From Gordonia effusa NBRC 100432 (lineage in GTDB: Bacteria; Actinomycetota; Actinomycetes; Mycobacteriales; Mycobacteriaceae): a DNA stretch of 64,000 bases. Positions within the stretch are counted from its first letter, which is position 1; every line of letters starts with the position of its first letter. Both the position numbers and the translations under genes were made by a program. The notes beneath the pieces were generated by a model. It did no database searches, was not told where the DNA came from, and saw nothing but the letters and a program-made list of their open reading frames with translations. Below are positions 44,120 through 52,858 of the stretch, one piece after another. The DNA lies in contig NZ_BAEH01000092.1 of NCBI RefSeq assembly GCF_000241305.1, positions 1 to 64,000 of the forward strand, given 5' to 3'.

Positions 44120-45148
44120 ATGCGCCTACCGCGAACGTCAATCGCACGCCTTGCCGTCTGCGCCGCGCTCGCCGCGGTGTCGCTAACCGCGCCGCCGCTT
44201 GCCGAAGCCGCCCCGATCAGCGATCGTTGCTCTAATTCTGTTGAAGCCGTTGGCTATTCAGATTCACTCGACAAGGTTAGCGGCGTCGGCGGGCTATCCG
44301 CGCTCGCCTATGACCGACACTCGGGCCACTACTTAACCCTTCCTGACCACGGACGCAACGGCGCGGTGGTGTTCACTATCGCCGATCCCGACAATCCGCG
44401 GATTCTCGGCAGCCCACTCATCCTCAAAGACTTATCCGGTCGAGCGCTCGGCACGGCGCCCGACAACGAAGGCCTGGCCCTCGGGCGCGACGGCTCCCTG
44501 ATCATCAGTTCGGAGAACACGCCGTCGATCCAAGTCTTCGGACGTGACGGCCGGCAACGCTTCGAATTGCCAGTGCCGCCGACATTCCGCGTCGCGCCAC
44601 TGGGTAGAGCCAAGCCCAACGCCACCTTGGAAGGACTCACGGTGACGCCGTCGGGCAATCGACTCATCGCCGCGATGGAGGACGCGCTGCTCGGCGAAAA
44701 TGATTCGCGCACACATCGATTCCTCGACTACCGGCGATCAGCTTCGGGTCGATATGAGTTGGTTCGTGAACTCGTCTACCACGCAGGGGCGGGCATGCGG
44801 ATCGCCGATATCGCGGCATACGGTGAGGATCGAATCGTCGTACTCGAGTCGGCGTTTTCGCCGAGCAGCGGCAATACAGTACGGCTGAAAACATCGACGA
44901 TCGGACCGCTAGCCGGAACTGCCGCTTCGCGCGTCATCGGAAACCGCCTACTGGCCGACCTTACGCACTGCCCGACGTTGGGCGCAAAATCCAAAGAGCC
45001 CCAGCGTAATCCACTGATGGACAACTATGAGGGCCTGGTCGTAACACCGAACGGCGACGGGCGGTTCACGCTACGCCTCATTTCCGACGACAACTTCTCG
45101 GCGAAGCAGATAACTCGATTGCTGACCCTGACCGCGACGTTGCCGTAA
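44120..45148 (+). CDS. Secreted phytase-like esterase domain protein
   Basis: Exported protein of 342 residues: signal peptide MRLPRTSIARLAVCAALAAVSLTAPPLAEAA, then the 'esterase-like activity of phytase' beta-propeller domain with SALAYDRHSGHYLTLPDHG, DNEGLALGRDGSLIISSEN, TLEGLTVTPSGNRLIAAMED and NYEGLVVTPNGDG. The repeated E-G-L plus acidic blocks bind Ca2+ in homologues. A hydrolytic role on phosphate or ester substrates in the envelope is inferred. Confidence 0.82.
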   Translation: MRLPRTSIARLAVCAALAAVSLTAPPLAEAAPISDRCSNSVEAVGYSDSLDKVSGVGGLSALAYDRHSGHYLTLPDHGRNGAVVFTIADPDNPRILGSPLILKDLSGRALGTAPDNEGLALGRDGSLIISSENTPSIQVFGRDGRQRFELPVPPTFRVAPLGRAKPNATLEGLTVTPSGNRLIAAMEDALLGENDSRTHRFLDYRRSASGRYELVRELVYHAGAGMRIADIAAYGEDRIVVLESAFSPSSGNTVRLKTSTIGPLAGTAASRVIGNRLLADLTHCPTLGAKSKEPQRNPLMDNYEGLVVTPNGDGRFTLRLISDDNFSAKQITRLLTLTATLP

Positions 45149-45157
45149 AACCGAGCA

Positions 45158-45637
45158 TCAGAAAATCGGCGACGCACCCCATTGGTGCTCGAACACCAGT
45201 GACGTCGTAGTACCCGCAACCTCCGGTCGGCCATTGATGGCCTCGACGAGTTTGCGAAGGCCGTCAGTATCTTGTGAGGCCACGTGCATCAGGAAATCGT
45301 CATCACCGGCAAGAAAGAAGACGTCGGAAACCCCCGCCACCGTGCGGATCTCACCGACGAACGACCGAATCTTGCCGCGCGCCTCCGATTGGAGTCGAAC
45401 GGCGATCAACGCCCGAAGTGGATAGCCGACCGCGGCCGGATCGATATCGGTCATAAAGCCGCGAATCACCCCGATGTCCACGAGCCGGCGGACACGACCA
45501 TGACACGTGGATGGCGCGATCCCAACCGCCGACGCCAGCGCGTTGTTTGGGATACGCGCATCCGATTGCAAGAACTCCAAGATGCGGCGATCAGTGTCAT
45601 CCAGCATCGGCCGAACATCCTTCGACGCGGTAGTCAT
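45158..45637 (-). CDS. aldR: Lrp/AsnC-family regulator, AldR-like
   Basis: 159 residues: AsnC HTH LDDTDRRILEFLQSDARIPNNALASAVGIAPSTCHGRVRRLVDIGVIRGF and the RAM ligand domain with VFFLAGDDDFLMHVASQD. AGGAGC precedes the ATG at 45637. It is divergent from the alanine dehydrogenase gene at 45768, the exact arrangement of mycobacterial aldR-ald, where the regulator senses alanine. The shared gap contains a TGCGCA inverted repeat. Confidence 0.88.
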   Translation of the reverse strand: MTTASKDVRPMLDDTDRRILEFLQSDARIPNNALASAVGIAPSTCHGRVRRLVDIGVIRGFMTDIDPAAVGYPLRALIAVRLQSEARGKIRSFVGEIRTVAGVSDVFFLAGDDDFLMHVASQDTDGLRKLVEAINGRPEVAGTTTSLVFEHQWGASPIF

Positions 45638-45692
45638 CGCCCTGCTCCTATCCGAATAACCTGTCGCACCAACACCCTCGATAAGAATAGTC

Positions 45693-45709
45693 TGCGCATC
45701 AATTGCGCA
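45693..45709. promoter_or_regulatory. Candidate AldR operator
   Basis: Two TGCGCA elements (45693-45698 and 45704-45709) start 11 bases apart, one helical turn, with an imperfect palindrome between them. The spacing is normal for Lrp-family octamers, and it lies between aldR and ald. Confidence 0.5.
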
Positions 45710-45767
45710 CATCTCGATGTTACTTCAGGCTTTTAGTACCAGGCCAGAACAAGATGCGGAGAGTCAG

Positions 45768-46898
45768 ATGATCATCGGCGTACCCAAAGAAGTGAAGAAC
45801 AATGAGTACCGCGTCGCCCTCACACCAGCTGGCGCAACCGAACTGGTTCACCGCGGACACGAGGTAATCGTCGAACACGGCGCAGGTATCGGCTCGGCTA
45901 TCGACGACACCGACTATAAGGCGGCCGGCGCGCAGATCCTCGGCGGCGCGGCGCAGGTATGGGAACAGGCTGACCTGATCCTAAAGGTCAAAGAGCCGAT
46001 CGAGCAGGAATTCGAACTTCTGAATCTCGGTGCGCGCGGCACCGACGACCGCAAAGCGGGACAGGTTCTATTCACCTATCTGCACCTCGCGGCCAGCCGT
46101 GCGTGTACCGAAGCGTTACTCGCCGCCGGCACGACGTCGATCGCCTACGAGACCGTCCAGAAGGCCGATGGGTCGCTGCCACTACTCGCTCCCATGAGTG
46201 AAGTCGCAGGGCGACTCGCTCCGCAGGTCGGCGCGGTGGCACTGATGAAGAGCGCTGGCGGGCGCGGAGTTCTGATGGGCGGTGTACCTGGTACCGCACC
46301 GGCCGAGGTCGTCGTAATCGGCGGCGGAGTCAGCGGCGTCAACGCTGCGACTATCGCGCAGGGCATGGGCGCACAAGTCACAGTCTTCGACCTCGATACC
46401 GACAAGTTGCGCGCCATCGACGCACGATTCGGTGGGCGCGTCGCCACTCGGTACAGCACGACCCTTGATCTGCACGAGGCAGTGAAAGCCGCCGACCTGG
46501 TGATCGGCGCCGTCCTGATACCGGGCGCCAAAGCACCGATGCTGGTGCCCAATTCTCTTGTGGCCCAGATGAAACCGGGGTCGGTGCTCGTCGACATCGC
46601 GATCGACCAAGGCGGTTGTTTCGAAGATTCACGCCCGACGACGCACGACGACCCGACATACACCGTGCACGACTCGATCTTCTACTGTGTCGCTAATATG
46701 CCTGGTTCGGTTGCCCGGACGTCGACGATGGCCTTGACCAACGCGACCCTGCCGTACGCTCTCAAACTCGCCGAGGGTTGGGAGTCGGCATTGCAATCCG
46801 ATCCCGCGCTGGCCAAGGGACTGAGCACCCACGCGGGAGCACTCCTGTCGCCAAATGTGTCCCGCGCGTTGGGGATTGAGCTGGGCGGTGCTAGCTGA
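45768..46898 (+). CDS. ald: Alanine dehydrogenase
   Basis: Interconverts L-alanine and pyruvate with NAD+. 376 residues: N-terminal IIGVPKEVKNNEYRVALTPAGATELVHRGHEVIVEHGAG, substrate Lys in KVKEP, HLAA, and the nucleotide site VVIGGGVSGVNAATIAQGMGA. GGAGAG before the ATG at 45768 picks the start. Divergent from aldR. Same superfamily as pntAA at 1846-2937. Confidence 0.94.
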   Translation: MIIGVPKEVKNNEYRVALTPAGATELVHRGHEVIVEHGAGIGSAIDDTDYKAAGAQILGGAAQVWEQADLILKVKEPIEQEFELLNLGARGTDDRKAGQVLFTYLHLAASRACTEALLAAGTTSIAYETVQKADGSLPLLAPMSEVAGRLAPQVGAVALMKSAGGRGVLMGGVPGTAPAEVVVIGGGVSGVNAATIAQGMGAQVTVFDLDTDKLRAIDARFGGRVATRYSTTLDLHEAVKAADLVIGAVLIPGAKAPMLVPNSLVAQMKPGSVLVDIAIDQGGCFEDSRPTTHDDPTYTVHDSIFYCVANMPGSVARTSTMALTNATLPYALKLAEGWESALQSDPALAKGLSTHAGALLSPNVSRALGIELGGAS

Positions 46899-46909
46899 AT
46901 CACTGTAAA

Positions 46910-46964
46910 TGTCCCCGTGAGCGACGCAGGCGCTATATCGCCGGCCGCACCGGCCACGGGGACA
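46910..46964. repeat. Nested inverted repeat, family 2 copy A
   Basis: Outer arms TGTCCCCGTG (46910-46919) and CACGGGGACA (46955-46964), perfect complements, around GGCG-CTATAT-CGCC (46929-46942). Spacers are 9 and 12 bases. It lies in the 83-base gap between convergent genes. Same arrangement as 55011-55065. Confidence 0.85.
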
Positions 46965-46981
46965 GTTCCAGCGCCGCCGAC

Positions 46982-48205
46982 TTACGCAACCGTCCCAGCG
47001 TCGTGCAACCGCCCCAATTCCGCGTCGGATAACCCAAGCACTTCGGCCAACACTTCGTCGGTGTGCTGACCTAACTCCGCAGCCGGCACCGATCCGCTGT
47101 AGTGCGAATCGAATCGGATCGGCGAACTCGACGAGATGACCGTCCCGACATTCGGCTGCTCGACGTCGACGAGAACGGCTTCGTCGGCTCTACCGGCACG
47201 GTGATCAGCCACCACCCCTGCCATCGTCCGATATGGTCCCCATAACGCACCCGCATCGGTGAGCGCGGCGCCCGCTTGGTCATAGGTGTGAGCAGCAAAC
47301 CAGGGACGCAACACCGCCGCGATCACCTCGCGGTGCGCATAGCGTCCCTCATCGGTCGTGAAGTCGGCGGACAGTGAATTCTCCAGTGCTACAAATACAT
47401 CCGATGTTTCAGTAGCGATGCCGATCGCACTCCACTGGCGCGGCGTCAACGCCACCAGCATCAGTCGGCGACTATCAGCGGTCGCGAAGTCGACACCGAA
47501 AGTCCCGTACATGTAGTTACCGTGCCGAGCGCGATCACCGTACTGGGCCGCCTCGGAGAGCCAGCCGAGATTCGCGACCGCCGCGAGCGCCACATCGGCC
47601 AGCGCGATCCGCATATACGATCCGACACCGCTCCGGTCTCGTCGACGCACCGCGGCGAGCAAAGCGGTCGTCGCCGTCTGCCCCGCTATCAGATCCCACG
47701 CGGGCAGAACATGATTCACCGGCAGCGGACTATCCGCCGGACCGGTCATGTCGGCGATACCCACGGCGGTGTTCACGGTGTAGTCCACCGCTGCTCCACC
47801 GCTGGCCGTGCCTTCGACATGGACTCGGATGACGTCGGCCCGCCGTTGCGCGAGTGCCTGATAGGAGAACCATGGCCGCCCGACATTGTTGTCGACGACG
47901 ATCCCCGCGTCGGGACCGGGGGCAGTTGCCAAGGCCAACAACAACTCTCGCCCGCTCGCACTGCGAACGTCGATCGATACCGAGCGCTTCCCGCGGTTGA
48001 GTGAGGTCCAATACAAACTCTCGCCCGACGGCGCCAACGGCCAACGTCGGTAATCGACGTTACCGCCGATCGGGTCAACACGGATTACATCGGCGCCCAA
48101 CTGCGCCAACGACATTCCGCCCGACGGTCCCGCGACAAAGCTCGCGAACTCGACGATGCGCAGTCCAGACAGAGGCATCACCATCGGGTCATCGACGTCG
48201 CTCAC
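46982..48205 (-). CDS. CaiB/BaiF CoA-transferase, mesaconyl-C1/C4-CoA transferase-like
   Basis: 407-residue class III CoA-transferase. Starts LSGLRIVEFASFVAGPSGGMSLAQLGADVIRVDPIGG, and contains NRGKRSVSIDVR, VDYTVNTAVGIADMTGP and AWDLIAGQTAT with the likely catalytic Asp. This pattern closely resembles mesaconyl-C1/C4-CoA transferase (2-methylfumaryl-CoA isomerase, Mct) of the 3-hydroxypropionate cycle and related pathways, more than general formyl-CoA transferases. AAGGAG five bases before GTG 48205. Cotranscribed with the thiolase 9 bases upstream. Confidence 0.85.
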   Translation of the reverse strand: MSDVDDPMVMPLSGLRIVEFASFVAGPSGGMSLAQLGADVIRVDPIGGNVDYRRWPLAPSGESLYWTSLNRGKRSVSIDVRSASGRELLLALATAPGPDAGIVVDNNVGRPWFSYQALAQRRADVIRVHVEGTASGGAAVDYTVNTAVGIADMTGPADSPLPVNHVLPAWDLIAGQTATTALLAAVRRRDRSGVGSYMRIALADVALAAVANLGWLSEAAQYGDRARHGNYMYGTFGVDFATADSRRLMLVALTPRQWSAIGIATETSDVFVALENSLSADFTTDEGRYAHREVIAAVLRPWFAAHTYDQAGAALTDAGALWGPYRTMAGVVADHRAGRADEAVLVDVEQPNVGTVISSSSPIRFDSHYSGSVPAAELGQHTDEVLAEVLGLSDAELGRLHDAGTVA

Positions 48206-48214
48206 GGCATCTCC

Positions 48215-49426
48215 TTATGCGACTCGTTCGAAGATGGCGGCCAATCCCTGCCCACCGCCGATGCACATCGTCTCCAGTCCGAAACGTACCTGTCGACGGT
48301 CCATCTCGCGAGCCAGCGTGGCCAGAATGCGTACGCCGGTCGCACCGACGGGGTGGCCCAGTGAGATGCCGGAACCGTTCACATTGATGCGGTCGAAGTC
48401 CTTGTCCCCCAGCCCCATCGCGGTCGTACATGCGAGAACCTGCGCCGCGAATGCTTCGTTCAGTTCGATGAGGTCGATATCAGCGATACTCAGGCCGGCC
48501 CGCTCGAGTGCCGTGCGGGTGGCCGGTACCGGACCAATTCCCATCCGCGACGGCTCCACCCCGGCGGCAGCCCAGGTCACCAGTCGGATCAGCGGGCGGA
48601 GGCCAAGCTCGTCGGCGCGTTCGCGCGTGGTCACCAAACATGCTGCCGCACCATCATTCTGGCCGCTCGCATTGCCAGCGGTGACGGTGGAGTCAGGATC
48701 TATCTTGAGCCGAACCGGTCGCAGCGATGCCAACTTTTCCATCGACACGTCCGGTCGAGGATGTTCGTCGCTATCCACCACCACGTCGCCCTTACGGGTC
48801 GATGCCGTGATCGGCACGATCTCGTCGTCGAATAGCCCATTCTGTTGTGCCGCAACGGCACGCTGATGAGATGCGAACGCTAATCGGTCCTGGGCGTCGC
48901 GGCTAATCGCATACTCGGCGCGCAGATTCTCCGCGGTTTCCAGCATCCCGCCGGGTACCGGATAGTCGCGGCCACCGGCGGTGATCCGGCCCCGGGCAAT
49001 CCGATCGCTCAGCGGCGTCTGCTCACCCGGGAAACCAAAACGGAGGCCGAGGGCATAGTGCTCGGCTTGACTCATACTGTCGGCGCCACCGGCAATCACC
49101 ACGTCGCAGATACCTGTCTGGATTCGCATAGCGGCGTCGAGCACCGCCTGCAAGCCCGAGCCACAGCGCCGGTCAAGTTGCTGCCCGGGAACCGTTACGG
49201 GCAACCCGGCGTCGAGGGCAGCGATGCGGCCGAGCGCCGGCGCCTCCCCGTTGGAATAGCACTGACCGAAGAGCACATCGTCGATAGCCGCTCCGTCTAT
49301 TCCCGTGCGCGACACCAATTCTCGTACGACATGCGATGCCAAATCAGCGGTCGGCACATCCTTGAGACTTCCGCCGTAGCGGCCAACCGGTGTACGCAGC
49401 GGCTCACAGATTACGACTTCTCGCAT
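48215..49426 (-). CDS. Thiolase (acetyl-CoA acyltransferase family)
   Basis: 403 residues with the catalytic Cys88 (DRRCGSGLQA), His in GHPVGATG and C-terminal Cys in MCIGGGQG. It cleaves 3-oxoacyl-CoA to acetyl-CoA and shortened acyl-CoA, or runs in reverse. It is the first gene of the minus-strand thiolase-CoA-transferase pair and shares its promoter region with the divergent hydratase gene. Confidence 0.93.
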   Translation of the reverse strand: MREVVICEPLRTPVGRYGGSLKDVPTADLASHVVRELVSRTGIDGAAIDDVLFGQCYSNGEAPALGRIAALDAGLPVTVPGQQLDRRCGSGLQAVLDAAMRIQTGICDVVIAGGADSMSQAEHYALGLRFGFPGEQTPLSDRIARGRITAGGRDYPVPGGMLETAENLRAEYAISRDAQDRLAFASHQRAVAAQQNGLFDDEIVPITASTRKGDVVVDSDEHPRPDVSMEKLASLRPVRLKIDPDSTVTAGNASGQNDGAAACLVTTRERADELGLRPLIRLVTWAAAGVEPSRMGIGPVPATRTALERAGLSIADIDLIELNEAFAAQVLACTTAMGLGDKDFDRINVNGSGISLGHPVGATGVRILATLAREMDRRQVRFGLETMCIGGGQGLAAIFERVA

Positions 49427-49475
49427 TACGGTCCTCTCGTCAACTGCCGGTCGCGGCAGGCGCGGTAACGCCTCG

Positions 49476-49487
49476 ATAATATATTAT
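49476..49487. promoter_or_regulatory. AT-rich palindrome in the divergent promoter
   Basis: ATAATATATTAT, perfectly symmetrical, in an otherwise GC-rich genome. It lies between thiolase and hydratase genes and resembles the AT-rich block at 52803-52820 upstream of the acyl-CoA dehydrogenase and gntR. A likely GntR operator. Confidence 0.5.
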
Positions 49488-49550
49488 GCGTAATGGTCGG
49501 CACCGAGTGCCGTGGCAGTCGCTCGATGCGCTAGAGAACTTTTGAGGAAT

Positions 49551-50432
49551 ATGAACAACTGGACCGCTCGCCCGATCACCACCCACGAATTGATCGACCC
49601 GGGACCCGTAGCCGCGCTGGCTTCGTTATTCGACGACGGCCTGCCGACGCCAGCGGTGGGCAATATCCTTCCGCCACTGTGGCATTGGGTCGCGCTGCCG
49701 CGGTGGAGTCCGTCATCGCAACTAGCCGCCGACGGCCACCCATTCCGCGGTAGCTTCTTACCGCCGGTCGAGCTACCTCGACGGATGTTCGCCGGCGGTG
49801 AAGTGTCGTTCATGGCCGACCTACGCGTCGGCGACACGGTGCGGCGTGAGTCGATAGTCGAATCAGTGACCGAAAAGAACGGTCGCAGTGGCCAATTGGT
49901 GATCGTCGTGGTGTCGACGACACTGTTCACCGCCGCCGATGAGCCTGCCGTCACCGAAAAGCAGAATCTGATCTATCGGGAAGCCGAGGTGCCAGCAGCG
50001 GTGGAACAGTATGTTGGTCCGGCCCTGCCGCCTGCCCGTGGCCCCGTCGGGCCACCTTTGGTCGCCGCTGGCGCGGGCAGATGGGATTTTCGCACCGACC
50101 CCACCTTGCTCATGCGATTCTCCGCAGCAACCGCCAACGCTCACCGAATTCACTATGACTGGCCGTACGCAACCGGGGTGGAAGGATATCCCGACCTGGT
50201 GGTGCACGGACCACTGATGACTCTCGCTCTAGCCGAAGCACATCGGCTCGCCGGATCGGCGAGCCGGATTACAACGCTTACACATCGCAACCGGGCGCCA
50301 TTGTTCTGTGGGCAATCGGCACACCTGCGCTCGACCGTGACTTCGGCGGGGCATAACGTCGAACTGTTCGGCCCTGACGCCGGCACCCGAACCGCAATCG
50401 AACTGACCCTGAGCAAAGGAGCCCAGCCATGA
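49551..50432 (+). CDS. MaoC/HTD2-like dehydratase, mesaconyl-C4-CoA hydratase-like
   Basis: 293 residues, double hot-dog fold. N-terminal half ILPPLWHWVALPRWSPSSQLAADGHPFRGSFLPPVELPRRMFAGGEV and C-terminal active half TANAHRIHYDWPYATGVEGYPDLVVHGPLM. These blocks are those of mesaconyl-C4-CoA hydratase (Meh, 3-methylfumaryl-CoA hydratase), which makes citramalyl-CoA. Beside an Mct-like gene this supports mesaconyl-type chemistry. Overlaps the following maoC gene by four bases (ATGA). The start at 49551 is preferred though GAGGA is very close to it. Confidence 0.84.
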   Translation: MNNWTARPITTHELIDPGPVAALASLFDDGLPTPAVGNILPPLWHWVALPRWSPSSQLAADGHPFRGSFLPPVELPRRMFAGGEVSFMADLRVGDTVRRESIVESVTEKNGRSGQLVIVVVSTTLFTAADEPAVTEKQNLIYREAEVPAAVEQYVGPALPPARGPVGPPLVAAGAGRWDFRTDPTLLMRFSAATANAHRIHYDWPYATGVEGYPDLVVHGPLMTLALAEAHRLAGSASRITTLTHRNRAPLFCGQSAHLRSTVTSAGHNVELFGPDAGTRTAIELTLSKGAQP

Positions 50433-50884
50433 CCCGCGCCTTCACCTCGCTCGACGAGATCCGTGACGCTATCGGCGAAGAGATCGGCCCGAGCGAGCCC
50501 CTCACGATCACGCAGGACCGAATCAACGCCTTCGCCGACGCCACCGGCGATCACCAGTGGATTCACATCGACGCCGAACGTGCCGCGGCCGGCCCGTTCG
50601 GGACCACCATCGCGCACGGCTACCTGACGCTGTCGTTGATTCCGCTCCTTGGCGCCGGTTTGTTCTCCCTCGGCTTCGGCGGCGCCAAGATCAACTACGG
50701 CTCCAACAAGGTCCGCTTCCCCTCGCCGGTCCCGGTCGACAGCGTTCTGCGCGCTACCGCGACATTCACCGATCTGACCGAAAGCTCAGCCGGTGCGGTG
50801 CTGACCGTGAAATACGTAGTCACCGCCGACGGTGCCACCAAACCCGCCTGCGTTGCCGAAACACTCGTCGTACTTACTCCCTAG
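50429..50884 (+). CDS. MaoC-like (R)-specific enoyl-CoA hydratase
   Basis: 151 residues, single hot-dog domain with the hydratase motif FADATGDHQWIHIDAERAAAGPFGTTIAHGYLTLSLIP (Asp/His dyad). Similar in length and sequence to mycobacterial Rv0130. It hydrates trans-2-enoyl-CoA to (R)-3-hydroxyacyl-CoA. Coupled to the upstream hydratase. Confidence 0.9.
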   Translation: MTRAFTSLDEIRDAIGEEIGPSEPLTITQDRINAFADATGDHQWIHIDAERAAAGPFGTTIAHGYLTLSLIPLLGAGLFSLGFGGAKINYGSNKVRFPSPVPVDSVLRATATFTDLTESSAGAVLTVKYVVTADGATKPACVAETLVVLTP

Positions 50885-50924
50885 GCTCTTACTCCCTGGG
50901 CCCTTCTGCCTGGCCTCTCACTCC

Positions 50925-51584
50925 CTAGGCGCTTTCGTCCCAGATTCCCTGCTTGCGCAACATCGCGATCACCTCTTGTGCGCCGGACATGATGTGGTCC
51001 CGCATCAGCTCGCCGGCGCGCGGTGCGTCGTGTTCCCGCAGTGCGGCAAGGATTTTCGGATGCGCGTCGCAGATGTCTTCGACATGGCCTTCGATGTCGT
51101 TGTAGAAGCGATTCGGCAATTGCTTGACGATCATGCCGAGCATCTGCGCGAGGCGACGCGAGTTGCCGGCCAGATTGATGGTCCGGTGAAACTCGTGACC
51201 TAACGAGATCGCGGCATCCGACGACGCGTCAACCTCCATCGCCGCGAGGTGACGTGCGTAAAGTTCAGTCAGCTGCGTCAGCTGTTCGTCGGTGATGTTT
51301 CGCGCTGCGCGAGAAGCTAATTCGGCGCCAAGTGCGGCCTGTGCCCAGAACAGGTCGTGCACATCCTGTGGGCTGAAGTCAGCGACGACGAAACCCCGGC
51401 GGGGCACCAGCTCGACGAACCCCTCCCCCGACAGCAGTAAAAGCCCTTCTCGCACAGGAGTATTACTGACACCGACAGCCGATGCGATTGGCTCTGTGCG
51501 CAGAAAATCGCCCGGCCGGACTTGGCCGGAGATGATGAGTTCGCGCACATAGGCCGCGACATCTTCGGATAACTGCGCCCTCAT
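50925..51584 (-). CDS. GntR/FCD-family transcription regulator
   Basis: 219 residues: winged HTH (LIISGQVRPGDFLRTEPIASAVGVSNTPVREGLLLLSGEGFVELVPRRGFVV) and the all-helical FCD ligand domain with conserved His (HEFHRTINLAGNSRRL). AAGGAG precedes the ATG. It lies 25 bases downstream of the acyl-CoA dehydrogenase on the same strand and most likely represses this cluster in response to an acyl or carboxylate ligand. Confidence 0.92.
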   Translation of the reverse strand: MRAQLSEDVAAYVRELIISGQVRPGDFLRTEPIASAVGVSNTPVREGLLLLSGEGFVELVPRRGFVVADFSPQDVHDLFWAQAALGAELASRAARNITDEQLTQLTELYARHLAAMEVDASSDAAISLGHEFHRTINLAGNSRRLAQMLGMIVKQLPNRFYNDIEGHVEDICDAHPKILAALREHDAPRAGELMRDHIMSGAQEVIAMLRKQGIWDESA

Positions 51585-51609
51585 CGGCGACTCTCCTTCC
51601 CCACGTTGA

Positions 51610-52758
51610 TCAGATCTTGTTTCGCGCGATCAGTTGTGCCGCAATGACATTGCGCTGGATCTCGTTGGTTCCCTCACCGACGATCATCAGTGGCGCATCC
51701 CGGAAGTAGCGCTCGACGTCGTATTCCTTCGAGTAGCCGTATCCGCCGTGGACGCGGATCGAGTCCAACGCGATCTGCATCGCCGTCTCCGAGGCGAACA
51801 GCTTTGCCATTCCGGCCTCCAGGTCGGCGCGCTCGCCGCGATCCAGTTTCTGCGCGGCGTCGAGAGTCAGCAGTCGGGCGGCCTGTTGTTTAGTACCCAT
51901 ATCGGCGATCAGATTGCCGACCGATTGATGTTTCCAGATCGGTTTGCCGAATGACTCCCGTTCCTGCGCGTATCGGATCGCGGCGTCGAGCGCGGCCTGT
52001 CCGACGCCCAAAGCCCGTGCGGCAACCTGGATTCGGCCGACTTCCAAGCCGCGCATCATCTGACCCCAGCCCAGATGTGGCACACCACCCAACACCGCGG
52101 TGCCGGGCACCTCGCGCCCGTCGAAGACGAGTTCGCATGCCTCGACGCCACGGTAGCCGAGCTTCGGTAGCTTCTTAGAGATCGTCAGCCCCTCGCCCGG
52201 CTCGACCAGGATTACGCTCATCCCGTTGTGCGCGGGTGAGGCTTCGCGGTCGGTGATACACAGCAGGCCGATAAGCCCGGAATGAGCAGCATTGGAAATC
52301 CAGGTCTTTGAGCCGGTGATCGAGTAACCCTCCGACGAGGGAGTCGCGTAGGTCCGCATCGCTTGGAGGTCGCTACCGCCGCTGGGTTCGGTCAGCGCCA
52401 TGGTGGCCCGAATCGACCCATCCGCCATCTTCGGTAGGTAGTTGTTCTTCTGCTCTTGTGTGCCAAAGGTTTTGATGAGATAGGTGATAACCGAATGGCC
52501 TCCGATTGCCCCGGCCAGGCTCATCCAGCCACGCGCCAGCTCTTCGGTGACCCTGGCGAAAGCGGCAGTGCTGATGTCGACGCCGCCGTACTCCGCGGGT
52601 GCCAGCAATCCGAAGAAGCCGAGCCGTTTCATTTCGTCGATGAACTCTTCGGGGTAGATGTCGTTCTCGTCGAACTCGCGGACATTTCCCCGAACTCGCT
52701 GGTCGACGAAATCGGCGACCAGCGCAACCATGTCCTGCTCGTCAGAGGTCAAACTCAT
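51610..52758 (-). CDS. Acyl-CoA dehydrogenase
   Basis: 382 residues from ATG 52758 (a GTG eight codons earlier is possible). Typical blocks: PAEYGGVDISTAAFARVTEELARGW, ATMALTEPSGGSDLQAMRT, KTWISNA, ESFGKPIWKHQ, RVHGGYGYSKEYDVERYFRDA, EGTNEIQ. In this cluster the natural substrate may be a dicarboxyl or branched acyl-CoA such as methylsuccinyl-CoA; that is inference only. Similar to, but distinct from, the one at 8931-10136. Confidence 0.88.
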   Translation of the reverse strand: MSLTSDEQDMVALVADFVDQRVRGNVREFDENDIYPEEFIDEMKRLGFFGLLAPAEYGGVDISTAAFARVTEELARGWMSLAGAIGGHSVITYLIKTFGTQEQKNNYLPKMADGSIRATMALTEPSGGSDLQAMRTYATPSSEGYSITGSKTWISNAAHSGLIGLLCITDREASPAHNGMSVILVEPGEGLTISKKLPKLGYRGVEACELVFDGREVPGTAVLGGVPHLGWGQMMRGLEVGRIQVAARALGVGQAALDAAIRYAQERESFGKPIWKHQSVGNLIADMGTKQQAARLLTLDAAQKLDRGERADLEAGMAKLFASETAMQIALDSIRVHGGYGYSKEYDVERYFRDAPLMIVGEGTNEIQRNVIAAQLIARNKI

Positions 52759-52802
52759 GAAAATCCAATCGCTCGCCGCCACGAACTGTCCGGGCGCGTC
52801 GA

Positions 52803-52820
52803 TTAAATATAATATGTAAT
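52803..52820. promoter_or_regulatory. AT-rich block upstream of the acyl-CoA dehydrogenase-gntR operon
   Basis: TTAAATATAATATGTAAT is strikingly AT-rich for this genome and, like the 49476 palindrome, combines AATAT/ATATT with a nearby GTAAT or ATTAC. It is a second candidate GntR operator. Confidence 0.4.
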
Positions 52821-52858
52821 TCTTCGGAGCCGGCTACACGCAGGGCGACCGGGTCGAC

